From QWQI01 sp964608915 (GTDB taxonomy: Bacteria > Planctomycetota > Planctomycetia > Isosphaerales > Isosphaeraceae): 64,000 bases of DNA. Below the pieces are notes generated by a model. It saw nothing but the letters and a program-made list of their open reading frames with translations. It made no database searches and was not told the DNA's origin. The position numbers and the translations under genes were made by a program. The stretch covers positions 242,160 through 306,159 of the forward strand of contig CAZSQA010000001.1 of NCBI GenBank assembly GCA_964608915.1. The letters run 5' to 3'. The number at the start of each line of letters is the position of its first letter. The first letter of the stretch is position 1. Of this stretch, positions 1-9,583 are shown piece after piece.

Positions 1-166
1 TGGTTTACGAGAAAAGGGAATTTCGTCGCGGGGGCTTGCTTGAAGTCAGAACCGGGCACCGGTAGGATTTGTGTGCGGGCAGTGAAAAATGGCCTGCAAA
101 GAAAGTTCGGACGGATGTACGTCAGCCGATTGATAGTTGAACGAACTCAAGGGGATACGATCGAAA

Positions 167-607
167 ATGTCGAATCTTGATCCATCGCCGGAATCTTCGG
201 GTGTCGCCGCCGACGAAACCGTCCGATCCGAAATCGCGACAGTCATTTCCGGGCAGAAAAGGCTGCTCTATTCGATACTGTCCTATTTTTTCGCGGCACC
301 GCTCTTGATATCCGCGACGGCGTTTCTTGACGAGACAGACGGGAAGCTGGTCCCCACACCTCCGTTTTTGGCCCTGGTGGCGTTGGCATTCCTTGTGGTG
401 CTGGCATCGGTCTTCGGAGCGAGTACGGGGATTTTTCGCATGGGCCGCGTGCTTTACCCCGGGCTTTCGCGATATCTCTATGCGATCGGCGTGTGGATTC
501 CGGTTCCCCTCATCGGATTGCTCGTCATGTTCGCCGCGAATTCCAGTGCGACAGGGTTCTTGCGGGCCCACGGAATCAAAGTCGGCTTCATGGGGGCTAA
601 GCGGTGA
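167..607 (+). CDS. Small integral membrane protein, function unknown
   Basis: A 146-residue protein from the ATG at 167. A TTG ten codons upstream (137) is in frame, but the ATG follows an AAGGGG stretch about 14 bases upstream and gives a more natural N-terminus. The first 40 residues are polar and probably cytoplasmic. They are followed by about four hydrophobic segments, beginning SILSYFFAAPLLISATAF, FLALVALAFLVVLASVFGA and YAIGVWIPVPLIGLLVMFA. The tail is short and basic (GFMGAKR). No catalytic motif is visible and I do not recognise the family. It is alone on its strand, with 231 bases to the next gene. Confidence 0.75.
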   Translation: MSNLDPSPESSGVAADETVRSEIATVISGQKRLLYSILSYFFAAPLLISATAFLDETDGKLVPTPPFLALVALAFLVVLASVFGASTGIFRMGRVLYPGLSRYLYAIGVWIPVPLIGLLVMFAANSSATGFLRAHGIKVGFMGAKR

Positions 608-838
608 TCATCAGAGATTTCGAAAAGGAACCGAGAGAACGAAATCCTGGGATCGGCGGACGGGCTGCATTTGACTCGCGGCCGTTCGCCGGGCAAGGAT
701 TTTTCGCTCCCTTCGAACAAGCATGGAAACGATCAGGTTCATGATGATCGCTGTTCATGATTGCATATGAGAGTTTTCAGGCTTCGATGAGTTTCGTCTC
801 CGGGATCGAACGAAACAGCCGTATCGGACGGATATCCA

Positions 839-1270
839 GTGAGCCGAAATGCGGATGAGGCTTTCGATCCGCTGAAATTGGCATGCGTTTGCGGGAGTCC
901 GGCGTTGTCGAGTTTCAGTTGCAATTGTGGTGCCGTTGTCCGCGATGAGGACGCTCCGGCTTCGTCAATCGTGGCTTATCCACAGCCTGTACTCAACTCG
1001 ATCGAGTCCCGCATCGCGAAAACGATCGCCGATTTCCTCGCGACCGGAGAAGGTCCAGCCCGTGCCGACTGGATCGCTGTCTACTTCGACACGGGTTATC
1101 TGGCGGACGAGCCGGACGAGATGGTCATCGAAGATATCGTCACACGTGAGCTGAACGATGGATTCGAAGCCATGTTTCGGTGCCCGTCCTGCGATCGTCT
1201 CTGGGTCTTCGATCGTACGAGCGATCAGTGGATTTCCTATCGAGTTGAGCGCGGCCAGGCATGCCCGTGA
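839..1270 (+). CDS. Cysteine-motif (zinc-ribbon-like) hypothetical protein
   Basis: A 143-residue soluble protein starting at a GTG; no in-frame ATG lies nearby. Two cysteine clusters near the N-terminus (CVCG around residue 17 and CNCG around residue 28) and a CPSC pair near residue 115 suggest one or two zinc-ribbon type folds. The middle is acidic and helical (ADEPDEMVIEDIVTRELNDG). The C-terminal part, FRCPSCDRLWVFDR, looks like the zinc-ribbon tail found in small planctomycete proteins of unknown role. There is no signal peptide or membrane segment, so it is probably cytoplasmic. Function is not known. Confidence 0.65.
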   Translation: MSRNADEAFDPLKLACVCGSPALSSFSCNCGAVVRDEDAPASSIVAYPQPVLNSIESRIAKTIADFLATGEGPARADWIAVYFDTGYLADEPDEMVIEDIVTRELNDGFEAMFRCPSCDRLWVFDRTSDQWISYRVERGQACP

Positions 1271-1618
1271 AGCGGATATCCTGCGTCGATCGAATGGAAC
1301 GAGCGATACCGGTCCAGGTGAGGATTTCGAAATCGAATATGTGCAGTGGCACAAAATGGCTTCAATAAAATTGCCGTATCGATTCACGAATGGTCAAAGT
1401 TGTGATCATGGTGTCATGAAATACGCCTTTTCGCCTTGTGTAGGCCCGCGTGGTTGTGGAGAATTTGCGGGCGAACGACCCGAATACAATGCCCTCGTAC
1501 GCGAAGCGAAAGAGGCCCATTCGATTTCAAGCGGTCCTGGTGATCAGGTTGACACTGTCGATCGAAGAGTCTTCTCCGCCATTCTATGCCGACGTTCAAG
1601 ATCCGAGATGAAATCGCC
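1271..1618. other. Intergenic stretch with no convincing gene
   Basis: About 350 bases between two same-strand hypothetical genes. Open frames run through it, but they are low in hydrophobic content, lack a credible start and show no recognisable domain. I see no hairpin terminator or repeat. Confidence 0.4.
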
Positions 1619-2353
1619 ATGATCGTATTCCTCATCCGCAGAACTGACGGTGAATGGTTCGAGTTTCCGCGCGATTCGGACCCTTATCGACCGATCGACA
1701 TTGCCTATCGGCGAATCGAATCGGACAGCGTGGAAATGATCGAGGTCGACGGTTGCAGGATTTCGTTCTCATTCGAGGACCCTGGAATTCAAGTCACTTT
1801 CGAAGGAGAAATCTCCGAAAGCCGGGCGATGGATGTCGCGAAAGAGATTCAACAGCGAATCGAACAAGCCAGTGGCCAGACTGCGGAAACGATTCAGATT
1901 TCTGGCGGAGAACCGACAACCGAAAGCGAACTGATGTGGTTGAACGAACATCGAATGAAGTTCGAACGCGAGGCATTTCCTATGTTTACTTTCCGCACAG
2001 CTATCATTTGGATCGGCGGCATTCTCGGTCTCTGGCTCACGTTCGACGGCGCGCGGGCGCTGGTCACGGGCGAATACGTCACGCCGAAAGCCGGGCCCCA
2101 TGCCGGGCAGCTCGGGCCGTGGGCCGGCATTGTGCGGGCCCTGGGGCTCGAACCCAAATCGACGGCCGTCAAATGCGTGCATGTGATGCTGGGGCTCGCG
2201 TGGCTGGTTTCGCTGGCCGGGTTTGCGCTTCGGGCCAACTGGGGGCGGTCGGCACTCATGGTCTGTTCGGTCGCCAGCCTCTGGTATCTGCCGGTCGGAA
2301 CGGTCATCGGGGGCGTGATCCTGGCGATTTTATCGACCGCCCTGCGGCGTTGA
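1619..2353 (+). CDS. Two-part protein: soluble N-terminus plus small membrane domain
   Basis: A 244-residue protein from the ATG at 1619, with an alternative ATG eleven codons upstream at 1586. Residues 1-120 are soluble and charged (starting MIVFLIRRTDGEWFEFPRD) and resemble small immunity-type folds, but I cannot assign a family. From about residue 122 (nucleotide 1982, where an internal ATG begins MFTFRTAI) the protein becomes hydrophobic, with four probable membrane helices ending in VGTVIGGVILAILSTALRR. Base composition also shifts here: the first half is AT-richer and the second distinctly GC-rich. This fits a fusion or chimera of two originally separate genes. The membrane half resembles stand-alone planctomycete membrane proteins. 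Confidence 0.65.
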   Translation: MIVFLIRRTDGEWFEFPRDSDPYRPIDIAYRRIESDSVEMIEVDGCRISFSFEDPGIQVTFEGEISESRAMDVAKEIQQRIEQASGQTAETIQISGGEPTTESELMWLNEHRMKFEREAFPMFTFRTAIIWIGGILGLWLTFDGARALVTGEYVTPKAGPHAGQLGPWAGIVRALGLEPKSTAVKCVHVMLGLAWLVSLAGFALRANWGRSALMVCSVASLWYLPVGTVIGGVILAILSTALRR

Positions 2354-2520
2354 TCGATCGCGCCCATTGACTCCGGACCGGTTCGGCGCGATGATCGAAC
2401 CGAATGCCGTTGCACATCGCGAACAATACGCGCGGCGAATTCAGCCGAGTCCGGTTCGAGCTTCCGAAATCCCGGCATCGAACGCATCGAAACCTCTCCA
2501 TTTCGAAAGGGCCGCTTCAG

Positions 2521-2925
2521 ATGAAACTCGCTTCGATCGTGTCCGTGTGCCTGATCGTTTCGACCGGTATGGCTTTGCAAGCCCATGAGGCGGTTACCTG
2601 CGAGATCGCGCTTGTCACCACGGCCGAAAACCCGGCCGAGGAGGTCAAAGCGATCATCAAGAAAATGATCGTCCTGATCGAAGCCGGCAAAACGCTCGAA
2701 CTGCTCGAGAAATACACCGACGTGCCTGCTGAAGCTCGTGTGATGGTCGCCGAGCGGATCGAAAAGGAAAAGCTGGACCAAATGAAGGATTTTCTGGGTC
2801 GGGCGGTTCGAATGACGCCGAAAGTTACGGACGACGGCAAAACCGTCATCTTCGAAAACGACGAATTCCCCCGGCCGATGAAATTCCTGAAATCGGGCGA
2901 AAACTGGATCATGAAAGACAAGTGA
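2521..2925 (+). CDS. Small secreted protein, function unknown
   Basis: A 134-residue protein from the ATG at 2521. The frame is open upstream to 2404, but only this start gives a clean signal peptide (MKLASIVSVCLIVSTGMALQ, cleavage near AHA/QAH). The mature part is helical and charged (EEVKAIIKKMIVLIEAGKTLELLEKYTDVP), then ends in a short beta-rich section (KTVIFENDEFPRPMKFLKSGENWIMKDK). This resembles the SnoaL-like small secreted proteins that describe a quantity or stress readout, but no active site is visible. It precedes another small protein by 69 bases. Confidence 0.7.
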   Translation: MKLASIVSVCLIVSTGMALQAHEAVTCEIALVTTAENPAEEVKAIIKKMIVLIEAGKTLELLEKYTDVPAEARVMVAERIEKEKLDQMKDFLGRAVRMTPKVTDDGKTVIFENDEFPRPMKFLKSGENWIMKDK

Positions 2926-2994
2926 GACACTCCAATGGGAGAACCGCAAACCTGACGAACTTCGGGGCAATCTCATTAGGAAAGAGACATCGAA

Positions 2995-3306
2995 ATGAAG
3001 TCGAAATGGTTGCCTCGATCTTTCGTTCATCGATTCCGGAACCGCCGCATGGCCTCGATCCTGGCGATCGTCCTGCTGTCATACATCGGATCTTATCTTC
3101 GGATTCGGGCTCGGGCCATGGCTGAGGCCGAGGAATATGGGCTCGCCGGGTTGCTCTACGTCCCGTTCGAATATGCGAAAGCTCGTGAAGATCTGACGAT
3201 GCATCATGTGCTCTCAGTGCTTTACGCACCAATGAATCTCATCGACCAGCAAGTGTTCGGTGGGCAATACCCCCTGGATTGCATCATTTGGAGATTGAGC
3301 GGATAA
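2995..3306 (+). CDS. Small single-pass membrane protein
   Basis: A 103-residue protein with a ribosome-binding-like GGAAAGAG about 7 bases before the ATG. The N-terminus is strongly basic (KSKWLPRSFVHRFRNRR), followed by one hydrophobic segment (MASILAIVLLSYIGSYL), so the C-terminal 65 residues probably face outward. The remainder, EEYGLAGLLYVPFEYAKAREDLTMHHVL, is helical with no recognised motif. This pattern is common in short planctomycete membrane proteins. It lies 48 bases before the beta-helix gene and could be co-transcribed with it. Confidence 0.6.
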   Translation: MKSKWLPRSFVHRFRNRRMASILAIVLLSYIGSYLRIRARAMAEAEEYGLAGLLYVPFEYAKAREDLTMHHVLSVLYAPMNLIDQQVFGGQYPLDCIIWRLSG

Positions 3307-3354
3307 CATGTTCATGCAATTCAGTAGTCCTCGAAGGATTCGGAGCCGACCCGG

Positions 3355-4620
3355 ATGACACGTATCGAACGATCTCTTCGGATGATCTTCATGGCGATGG
3401 CCATGATCGGAATCGTGACGGCATCGGCGGCGGAGCACGTCATACGTCCCGGCGATGTCCCGCAGCCGATCCTCGACAAAGCCGCCCCTGGTGACCGGAT
3501 CGTCTTTCTGCCGGGCCTGCATCGCCACGGGCTCGGTAAGCACAGGTCGATGGTTTACGTCGACAAGCCGGTCGAAATCGAATTGAAATCCGGAGCGGTT
3601 CTGAAACTGGCCACGGGAGAGACGAAAATCGAACCGATCGGCGAAATCACGACCGATCAGGATTCGGGCAAGAAGCTCGACGACCTGGAAATCGGCGGCC
3701 ATTTCGAAATCGCCGGAACCGGAGTGGATGGCCCGGAAGCCTACGGGGCGACGATCTACACGATCGTCATCGACAGCGAAGGATCAGGCGAAACGCCGGA
3801 CTCGTTCGCCTGGGGCGATGGCCGCATCTTCGAAACTCCGCATAGGAACGTGCCGATCACGGGTGTCTGGCAGGAACTGAGCAGGGGGGTCAAGGTGCGA
3901 TTTCGAAACCGTACAGGGCACAGCGTCCGCAGCCTCTGGTTCGTGTCGTACGACGGCCCGGAAGCCTACGGCATTCGAATCGGTCATGGAACGCAAAAGG
4001 ATTATGTGGAAAATGTCCGCATCATCGGCGCCGGTTCGATCGACATGACCGCTTCCGCGAACGCTCAGCCGAGCGGGCTCGTCAAGAATATCAATGCATG
4101 CGTGCTCATTCATGGCCGGGTGCGGAACGTGCGTGTCGAGGGCATCACGATGACCGACACGATGAGGTCCGTGATGGCGTACGGCGAGCATTCGGGAGAA
4201 ATGCTGCCGGGCGGAAAAGTCGGCCCGGGCGAATCGTTCGATGTCGAGAATGTCGTCGTCGAGCGGACACGCACGATAAACCCTCGCGGTGCCGGATATC
4301 TGTTCGGTCATCCATCGCACCGGGGGCGGATTCGGAACGTCAAATGCAACCGGAATGACATGAAGACGGGAATGACTGCGATCGAGCCGAATTTCGAACT
4401 TGACGGCTACGAAGTCATCGGCAACGTGATCGAGAGTGAAGGGCAGGCGATCCACTGCTGGCGGTATTCGAAGAATGGCGTGATCGCTGACAATCTTCGT
4501 GTGTTCGACGTGTCGGGCAAGCCGGTCGTCGTCGTCAATTCGCCGCGAGGCTGGGACCCGCCCGAACCGCCGGTGCAGCGGAACAACCGGAATCATCTTT
4601 CCGGCCCCGTCGAAAAGTGA
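3355..4620 (+). CDS. Secreted right-handed beta-helix protein (pectate-lyase-like fold)
   Basis: A 421-residue protein with an N-terminal signal peptide (about residues 1-25, cleavage after TASAAE). Next come repeated short beta strands typical of the parallel beta-helix: VYVDKPVEIELKSGAVLKL, NVRIIGAGSID, NVRVEGITMTD and DVENVVVERTRTINPRG. This fold is used by polysaccharide lyases and hydrolases, but also by structural proteins. I cannot pick out a catalytic triad, so the substrate is unknown. The C-terminal segment is rich in proline (GWDPPEPPVQRNNR). It is probably exported to the periplasm or outside the cell. Confidence 0.75.
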   Translation: MTRIERSLRMIFMAMAMIGIVTASAAEHVIRPGDVPQPILDKAAPGDRIVFLPGLHRHGLGKHRSMVYVDKPVEIELKSGAVLKLATGETKIEPIGEITTDQDSGKKLDDLEIGGHFEIAGTGVDGPEAYGATIYTIVIDSEGSGETPDSFAWGDGRIFETPHRNVPITGVWQELSRGVKVRFRNRTGHSVRSLWFVSYDGPEAYGIRIGHGTQKDYVENVRIIGAGSIDMTASANAQPSGLVKNINACVLIHGRVRNVRVEGITMTDTMRSVMAYGEHSGEMLPGGKVGPGESFDVENVVVERTRTINPRGAGYLFGHPSHRGRIRNVKCNRNDMKTGMTAIEPNFELDGYEVIGNVIESEGQAIHCWRYSKNGVIADNLRVFDVSGKPVVVVNSPRGWDPPEPPVQRNNRNHLSGPVEK

Positions 4621-4790
4621 TTCGAAGGTGAAGTGTCGCCACGTTTCGGAGTATCGCCAGCCACGTTACTTTTCGTGAACTTTCGGGTAGAATGAACTCG
4701 TCAAGTGCTTGCCGATAACGCATGCCGTTGCGATCATAATCGAACTTGAGCGCTTCCCCGTTCGTGCGAATCGAGGTCAGGAGTCGACCG

Positions 4791-5663
4791 ATGTCATTTC
4801 CGTCCGTCAGTAAACCCGCGTTCCGGCGTTTGTCCGTTGGCCTATTGACCGTCGTGGCTGGCTGGGCCCATACGGCGAACGCGGGGCTCGTGATCAACCT
4901 GATCGACGGCGGGGGCACGGCTCCTGCGAACATGGCCGGCGGCGGCAATTTGATGACGATCGCGGCCGAGGCGGCCAGCGTCTGGGAGCGGGCTTTCGCG
5001 AGCGCGCCGGGGCTCTGGGAAGTGAACATGACGCTGCAATGGGACGACCTCGGTTCCGGCAACGGCCAGTTCGACCAGACGACGCAGGGCGGCAATCCGA
5101 ACCGCATCGAATCGGGCCGGATCCGCCTGAACAATTCGGGCAATGTGGAATTTTTCGCCGATCCGACGCCGTGGAACGACACCGAATACGGTGATTATGC
5201 CGAGTATGAGCGGGACTTCGGCACGGGGCTCGTGAACATCGGCCGGGAGTTCACGGACCCCAGCGGCGATGCCGTCGGCCGTGTCGACCTGCTCACGATC
5301 GTTCTGCACGAAATGGGCCACGGCCTCGGCCTGAACAGCGATTATCAGGGCTACAAGGATCAGCGGGACAGTTTCTTCCTGCCGATCAAGCCGCCTCTGC
5401 CGTATGGCGGTTTTTATGTGGAACTGGCGATTACGGACCATCTCTTCGATGGCGTCTATCCGAACGCTCTTATGACCGTTCTTGAGTCGCCCGGAATCCG
5501 CAAGCGAGCCAGCGCGCTGGATATCCTGGTGAACGCCCAGCTCAGCGGCGGAACGAATCCGAACCTGAACCCTTATGCCGTGCCGGAACCGGCGGCGTGG
5601 ATTTCGATGGCGATCGCACTTGGAGCCGTTTCGCTGCGGCGATTCGCGACATGCAGGGGATAA
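4791..5663 (+). CDS. PEP-CTERM-anchored metalloprotease-like (matrixin-type) protein
   Basis: A 290-residue exported protein. The ATG at 4791 is preceded by GAGGTCAGGAG, a good ribosome-binding site, and begins a signal peptide ending near TANA. An earlier in-frame ATG at 4746 lacks one. The zinc-binding motif HEMGHGLGL starts at residue 173 (H173, E174, H177). The usual third ligand, the eleventh residue of the motif, is Ser, with Asp next to it at residue 184. A Met-turn-like NALM follows. The C-terminus has the PEP-CTERM sorting signature: VPEPAAW, a hydrophobic stretch, then a basic tail (LRRFATCRG). PEP-CTERM proteins are normally cleaved by exosortase. Whether it is an active peptidase is uncertain. 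Confidence 0.8.
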   Translation: MSFPSVSKPAFRRLSVGLLTVVAGWAHTANAGLVINLIDGGGTAPANMAGGGNLMTIAAEAASVWERAFASAPGLWEVNMTLQWDDLGSGNGQFDQTTQGGNPNRIESGRIRLNNSGNVEFFADPTPWNDTEYGDYAEYERDFGTGLVNIGREFTDPSGDAVGRVDLLTIVLHEMGHGLGLNSDYQGYKDQRDSFFLPIKPPLPYGGFYVELAITDHLFDGVYPNALMTVLESPGIRKRASALDILVNAQLSGGTNPNLNPYAVPEPAAWISMAIALGAVSLRRFATCRG

Positions 5664-5726
5664 ATATGCACGTTTTCGGATTCGAGGAATCGGAGGACCG
5701 AAAGATGGACTGCGGATTCGAGGCAT

Positions 5727-6077
5727 CTACTGAATCATTGGCATCAGGAATTTGATTTGTGCCGCGATCAATAAGGCATCCAGAACCCAGAGCATCGCGA
5801 GCATTCGATCGCTCCGCTTGAAGGCGATCCCCATCAAAATCAGATTGAAAGCGGCCATCAAAGGGATTGCAACATACGTGCATATCAAGAAGTACTTCAA
5901 TACTGAAATGAGGGGTTCGCCGATGGGTTGGCCTGCCCCTTCCCTTGCCGAAGCGAAGCTCCACCCCAGTACGATCAGCCCATGAATGACGATCCAGATG
6001 CGGATCGCCCTGTCAGTCCGCGATGTCGCTGCTGAGGCCGTGTCGGGTTGCGATGCGTTCATCGAAGGTTCGGGCAT
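5727..6077 (-). CDS. Small integral membrane protein
   Basis: A 116-residue protein. AAGGAG lies five bases before the ATG at 6077, favouring this start over the ATG at 6062. After a polar N-terminus there are three hydrophobic segments (IWIVIHGLIVLGWSFA, VLKYFLICTYVAIPLMAAFNLILMG and MLAMLWVLDALLIAAQI). No family recognised. It is convergent with the metalloprotease gene, and divergent from the hemolysin III gene. Confidence 0.7.
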   Translation of the reverse strand: MPEPSMNASQPDTASAATSRTDRAIRIWIVIHGLIVLGWSFASAREGAGQPIGEPLISVLKYFLICTYVAIPLMAAFNLILMGIAFKRSDRMLAMLWVLDALLIAAQIKFLMPMIQ

Positions 6078-6304
6078 GGCCGCTCCTTTTCACGTTCGCT
6101 TACGATTTTTCGATGATCTCGCAGGGCACGTATCCCTCGAGCCGTCGACTCTCATTCTGAGGATAACAGAGAGTGCCCGGCGGTGCCGAACGACGACCGC
6201 CGAATATTCGCAATCGAAACGGACATGTCGCTTTACGAATCGAAACGATATGCTGGAGTATGGACTGACGGGGATTTCCCTTCGCGTCCGCATGAGGCAC
6301 ACGG

Positions 6305-6961
6305 ATGAAACTGGCGAAAACGTTCCCGAAACGGCCGAAATCGATCGAAGAAGAGATCGCGAACGCCGCGAGCCATGGGCTTGGGTTCGTCGCGGCGATC
6401 GTGGCGGTGCCATCGCTCCTCAAAGCAGCTGCGCGCGACGGCGATTCTCTCTTCATCGCAGGTGTTTGCGTTTTTTCGGCGAGCGTCGTATTGATGTACT
6501 TCTCGTCGTCGGTCTATCACGCACTGCCAGCGGGCAAGGCGAAATCGCGTTTTCTTCTTCTCGATCACGCCGCGATCTATCTGCTGATCGCGGGAACGTA
6601 CACACCGTTCACGGTTGGAGTGATGCGGGACAACTCGGGCTGGACCATATTGGCGGCCATCTGGGCGCTGGCTTTTCTGGGCTTCTACCTGATGTCTGAC
6701 GGCAAGAATCCGCATCCATTTCTGAATACGTTATTGTATCTCGCGATGGGCTGGCTGATTCTGTTCGCGCTCGAACCGCTGATTTCGAACGTGCCATGGC
6801 AGGGTGTGGCCTGGATTCTGGCCGGTGGCGTGTTTTATACGGTCGGGGTTCTGTTCTACGTGACTTCCTCACGGCTTCGTTTCGGGCACCTGATCTGGCA
6901 CCTGTTCGTTATGGCCGGAACGGCGTGCCATTATGTCGCGGTGCTTCGGTATGCGGCCTGA
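6305..6961 (+). CDS. Hemolysin III family protein (PAQR/TrhA-type)
   Basis: A 218-residue seven-helix membrane protein of the hemolysin III / PAQR superfamily. The conserved motifs are all present: SSSVYH (H72), LLLDHAAIYLLIAGTYTPF (D87, H88) and the last-helix histidines H195 and H199 with H209 close by. Family members carry these residues at a metal site buried between helices. The name comes from old Bacillus cereus work and does not establish lytic activity here; a role in membrane fluidity homeostasis has been proposed for E. coli TrhA. A GAGG sequence lies seven bases before the ATG. It is convergent with the esterase gene. Confidence 0.9.
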   Translation: MKLAKTFPKRPKSIEEEIANAASHGLGFVAAIVAVPSLLKAAARDGDSLFIAGVCVFSASVVLMYFSSSVYHALPAGKAKSRFLLLDHAAIYLLIAGTYTPFTVGVMRDNSGWTILAAIWALAFLGFYLMSDGKNPHPFLNTLLYLAMGWLILFALEPLISNVPWQGVAWILAGGVFYTVGVLFYVTSSRLRFGHLIWHLFVMAGTACHYVAVLRYAA

Positions 6962-6979
6962 GTCACGAAGGCATACGTC

Positions 6980-8050
6980 TCATTTCAACTGCATTTCGAT
7001 GAACCGATACGCTTCTTCTCTCTGTAACGGCGGAAAGTCGTGTTTCGCGTCCGGGTGGGAGAAAATGAGATTCCCGGACGCGCCGAAGACTTCGTAGACG
7101 GGCCTCGCCGCGGTTTCGCAGGCCTTCACGCCGGTTACGTCGAAATTGTCGTCGCCTATGGGGGCGCAGGTATATAAACCACGTGGTGCGAGTGCCGCGA
7201 CCAGCTCAGGCCAGTCGAAGGGCACCTTTTTCAGGTCGAGGCCGAATTCCGACTTCAATTTCGGCATGTAGCCCTCGTGCGACCAGCCCGCGATATTGCC
7301 CTTCATGTAATACGGGAAGGCATTATAGCCGCATGAGCTGACGACGGCCTTGACACGCGGGTCGAACACGGCCAGAAAAATGCTGTTATGACCGCCCAGA
7401 GAGTGGCCGATCGCGGCGATTTTCGATCCGTCCACCTCCGGCCTCGATTGCAATACGTCGACGGCCCGCATGTGGTCCCAGATCCCCTTCATCGTGGCCG
7501 ATTCCCAGCCGGTTTTGTAGGGATCGACCATCCGTTCGCCGAATCGGTGATAGTCCGGGCAGATGACCACATGCCCGCGCCGGGCGAGTTCGGCTCCATA
7601 ATGCAAATTCGCCAGGCCGCCGACGTTGGCCGGTTCGTCCTTGCCGATTTTGGTCGTCTGGTGGATCGCCACGATCCCGATCCGTTTATCGCCGGGCTTC
7701 ATGTCTTTCGGTATCAGCAGCCAGGCGGTGGCCCGGTCGCCGGGCTCCACGGCATAGGTGATGTGATGACGAAGATAGGCCCCTTCGTCCGTCGTCGAGT
7801 CGATTTTCGTATCCAGCGGCACACGCCGCTCTCCACCGGGCAATTTGCCGGCGACCTTTTCGAAATTCGAAAGAATATGCTCACGCCGCACGGCCCAGTC
7901 GGCGGGCGACTTTACAGGAGTTTCGTTGCCGGCCGTGTCCCGCACGACCATCAGTTTCGCATGGTCGGGATAATTCGGCACCGTCGGCGCCTGTCCGAAA
8001 ATGAGATCGACCGGAATCATGCAGAGAACAGCGGCGAAAGCGAATCGCAT
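6980..8050 (-). CDS. Secreted alpha/beta hydrolase (acetyl-esterase/dienelactone-hydrolase-like)
   Basis: A 356-residue protein with a signal peptide (residues 1-19, ending FGQ). The alpha/beta hydrolase fold is shown by the nucleophile elbow GHSLGG (S217), an acid near D300 or D301 (GDDNF) and a catalytic His at H337 (AKHDFPP). Similar planctomycete proteins carry out ester hydrolysis on carbohydrate or ester substrates, but the real substrate is not evident. It lies 111 bases downstream of the twin-DUF1080 gene on the same strand, so the two may be co-transcribed with the oxidoreductase further upstream as a secreted carbohydrate-processing set. Confidence 0.85.
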   Translation of the reverse strand: MRFAFAAVLCMIPVDLIFGQAPTVPNYPDHAKLMVVRDTAGNETPVKSPADWAVRREHILSNFEKVAGKLPGGERRVPLDTKIDSTTDEGAYLRHHITYAVEPGDRATAWLLIPKDMKPGDKRIGIVAIHQTTKIGKDEPANVGGLANLHYGAELARRGHVVICPDYHRFGERMVDPYKTGWESATMKGIWDHMRAVDVLQSRPEVDGSKIAAIGHSLGGHNSIFLAVFDPRVKAVVSSCGYNAFPYYMKGNIAGWSHEGYMPKLKSEFGLDLKKVPFDWPELVAALAPRGLYTCAPIGDDNFDVTGVKACETAARPVYEVFGASGNLIFSHPDAKHDFPPLQREEAYRFIEMQLK

Positions 8051-8161
8051 GCGGGGCCCTCGATTTCATTTGACGCGGCGGAATTCAGGCGGTGCGGGAA
8101 ATGCGAGAAGGCGGCACAGTGGCCGCCTTCCCGTGCAATCCGAAAGGTCAGGCGGCCGGGA

Positions 8162-9502
<1,341 letters not shown>

Positions 9503-9583
9503 GGTTGCTTCGAACCTTTCTGGATGATGTCGGACGAACTACGGATGATCACGGTCAGAGGCAGGGCGAAACGGCCCGGGCGA

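Noticed and set aside
1158..1622. Plus-strand 154-codon frame overlapping the zinc-ribbon-like gene
   Set aside because: It overlaps the supported gene in another frame, and its own sequence has no domain or credible start.
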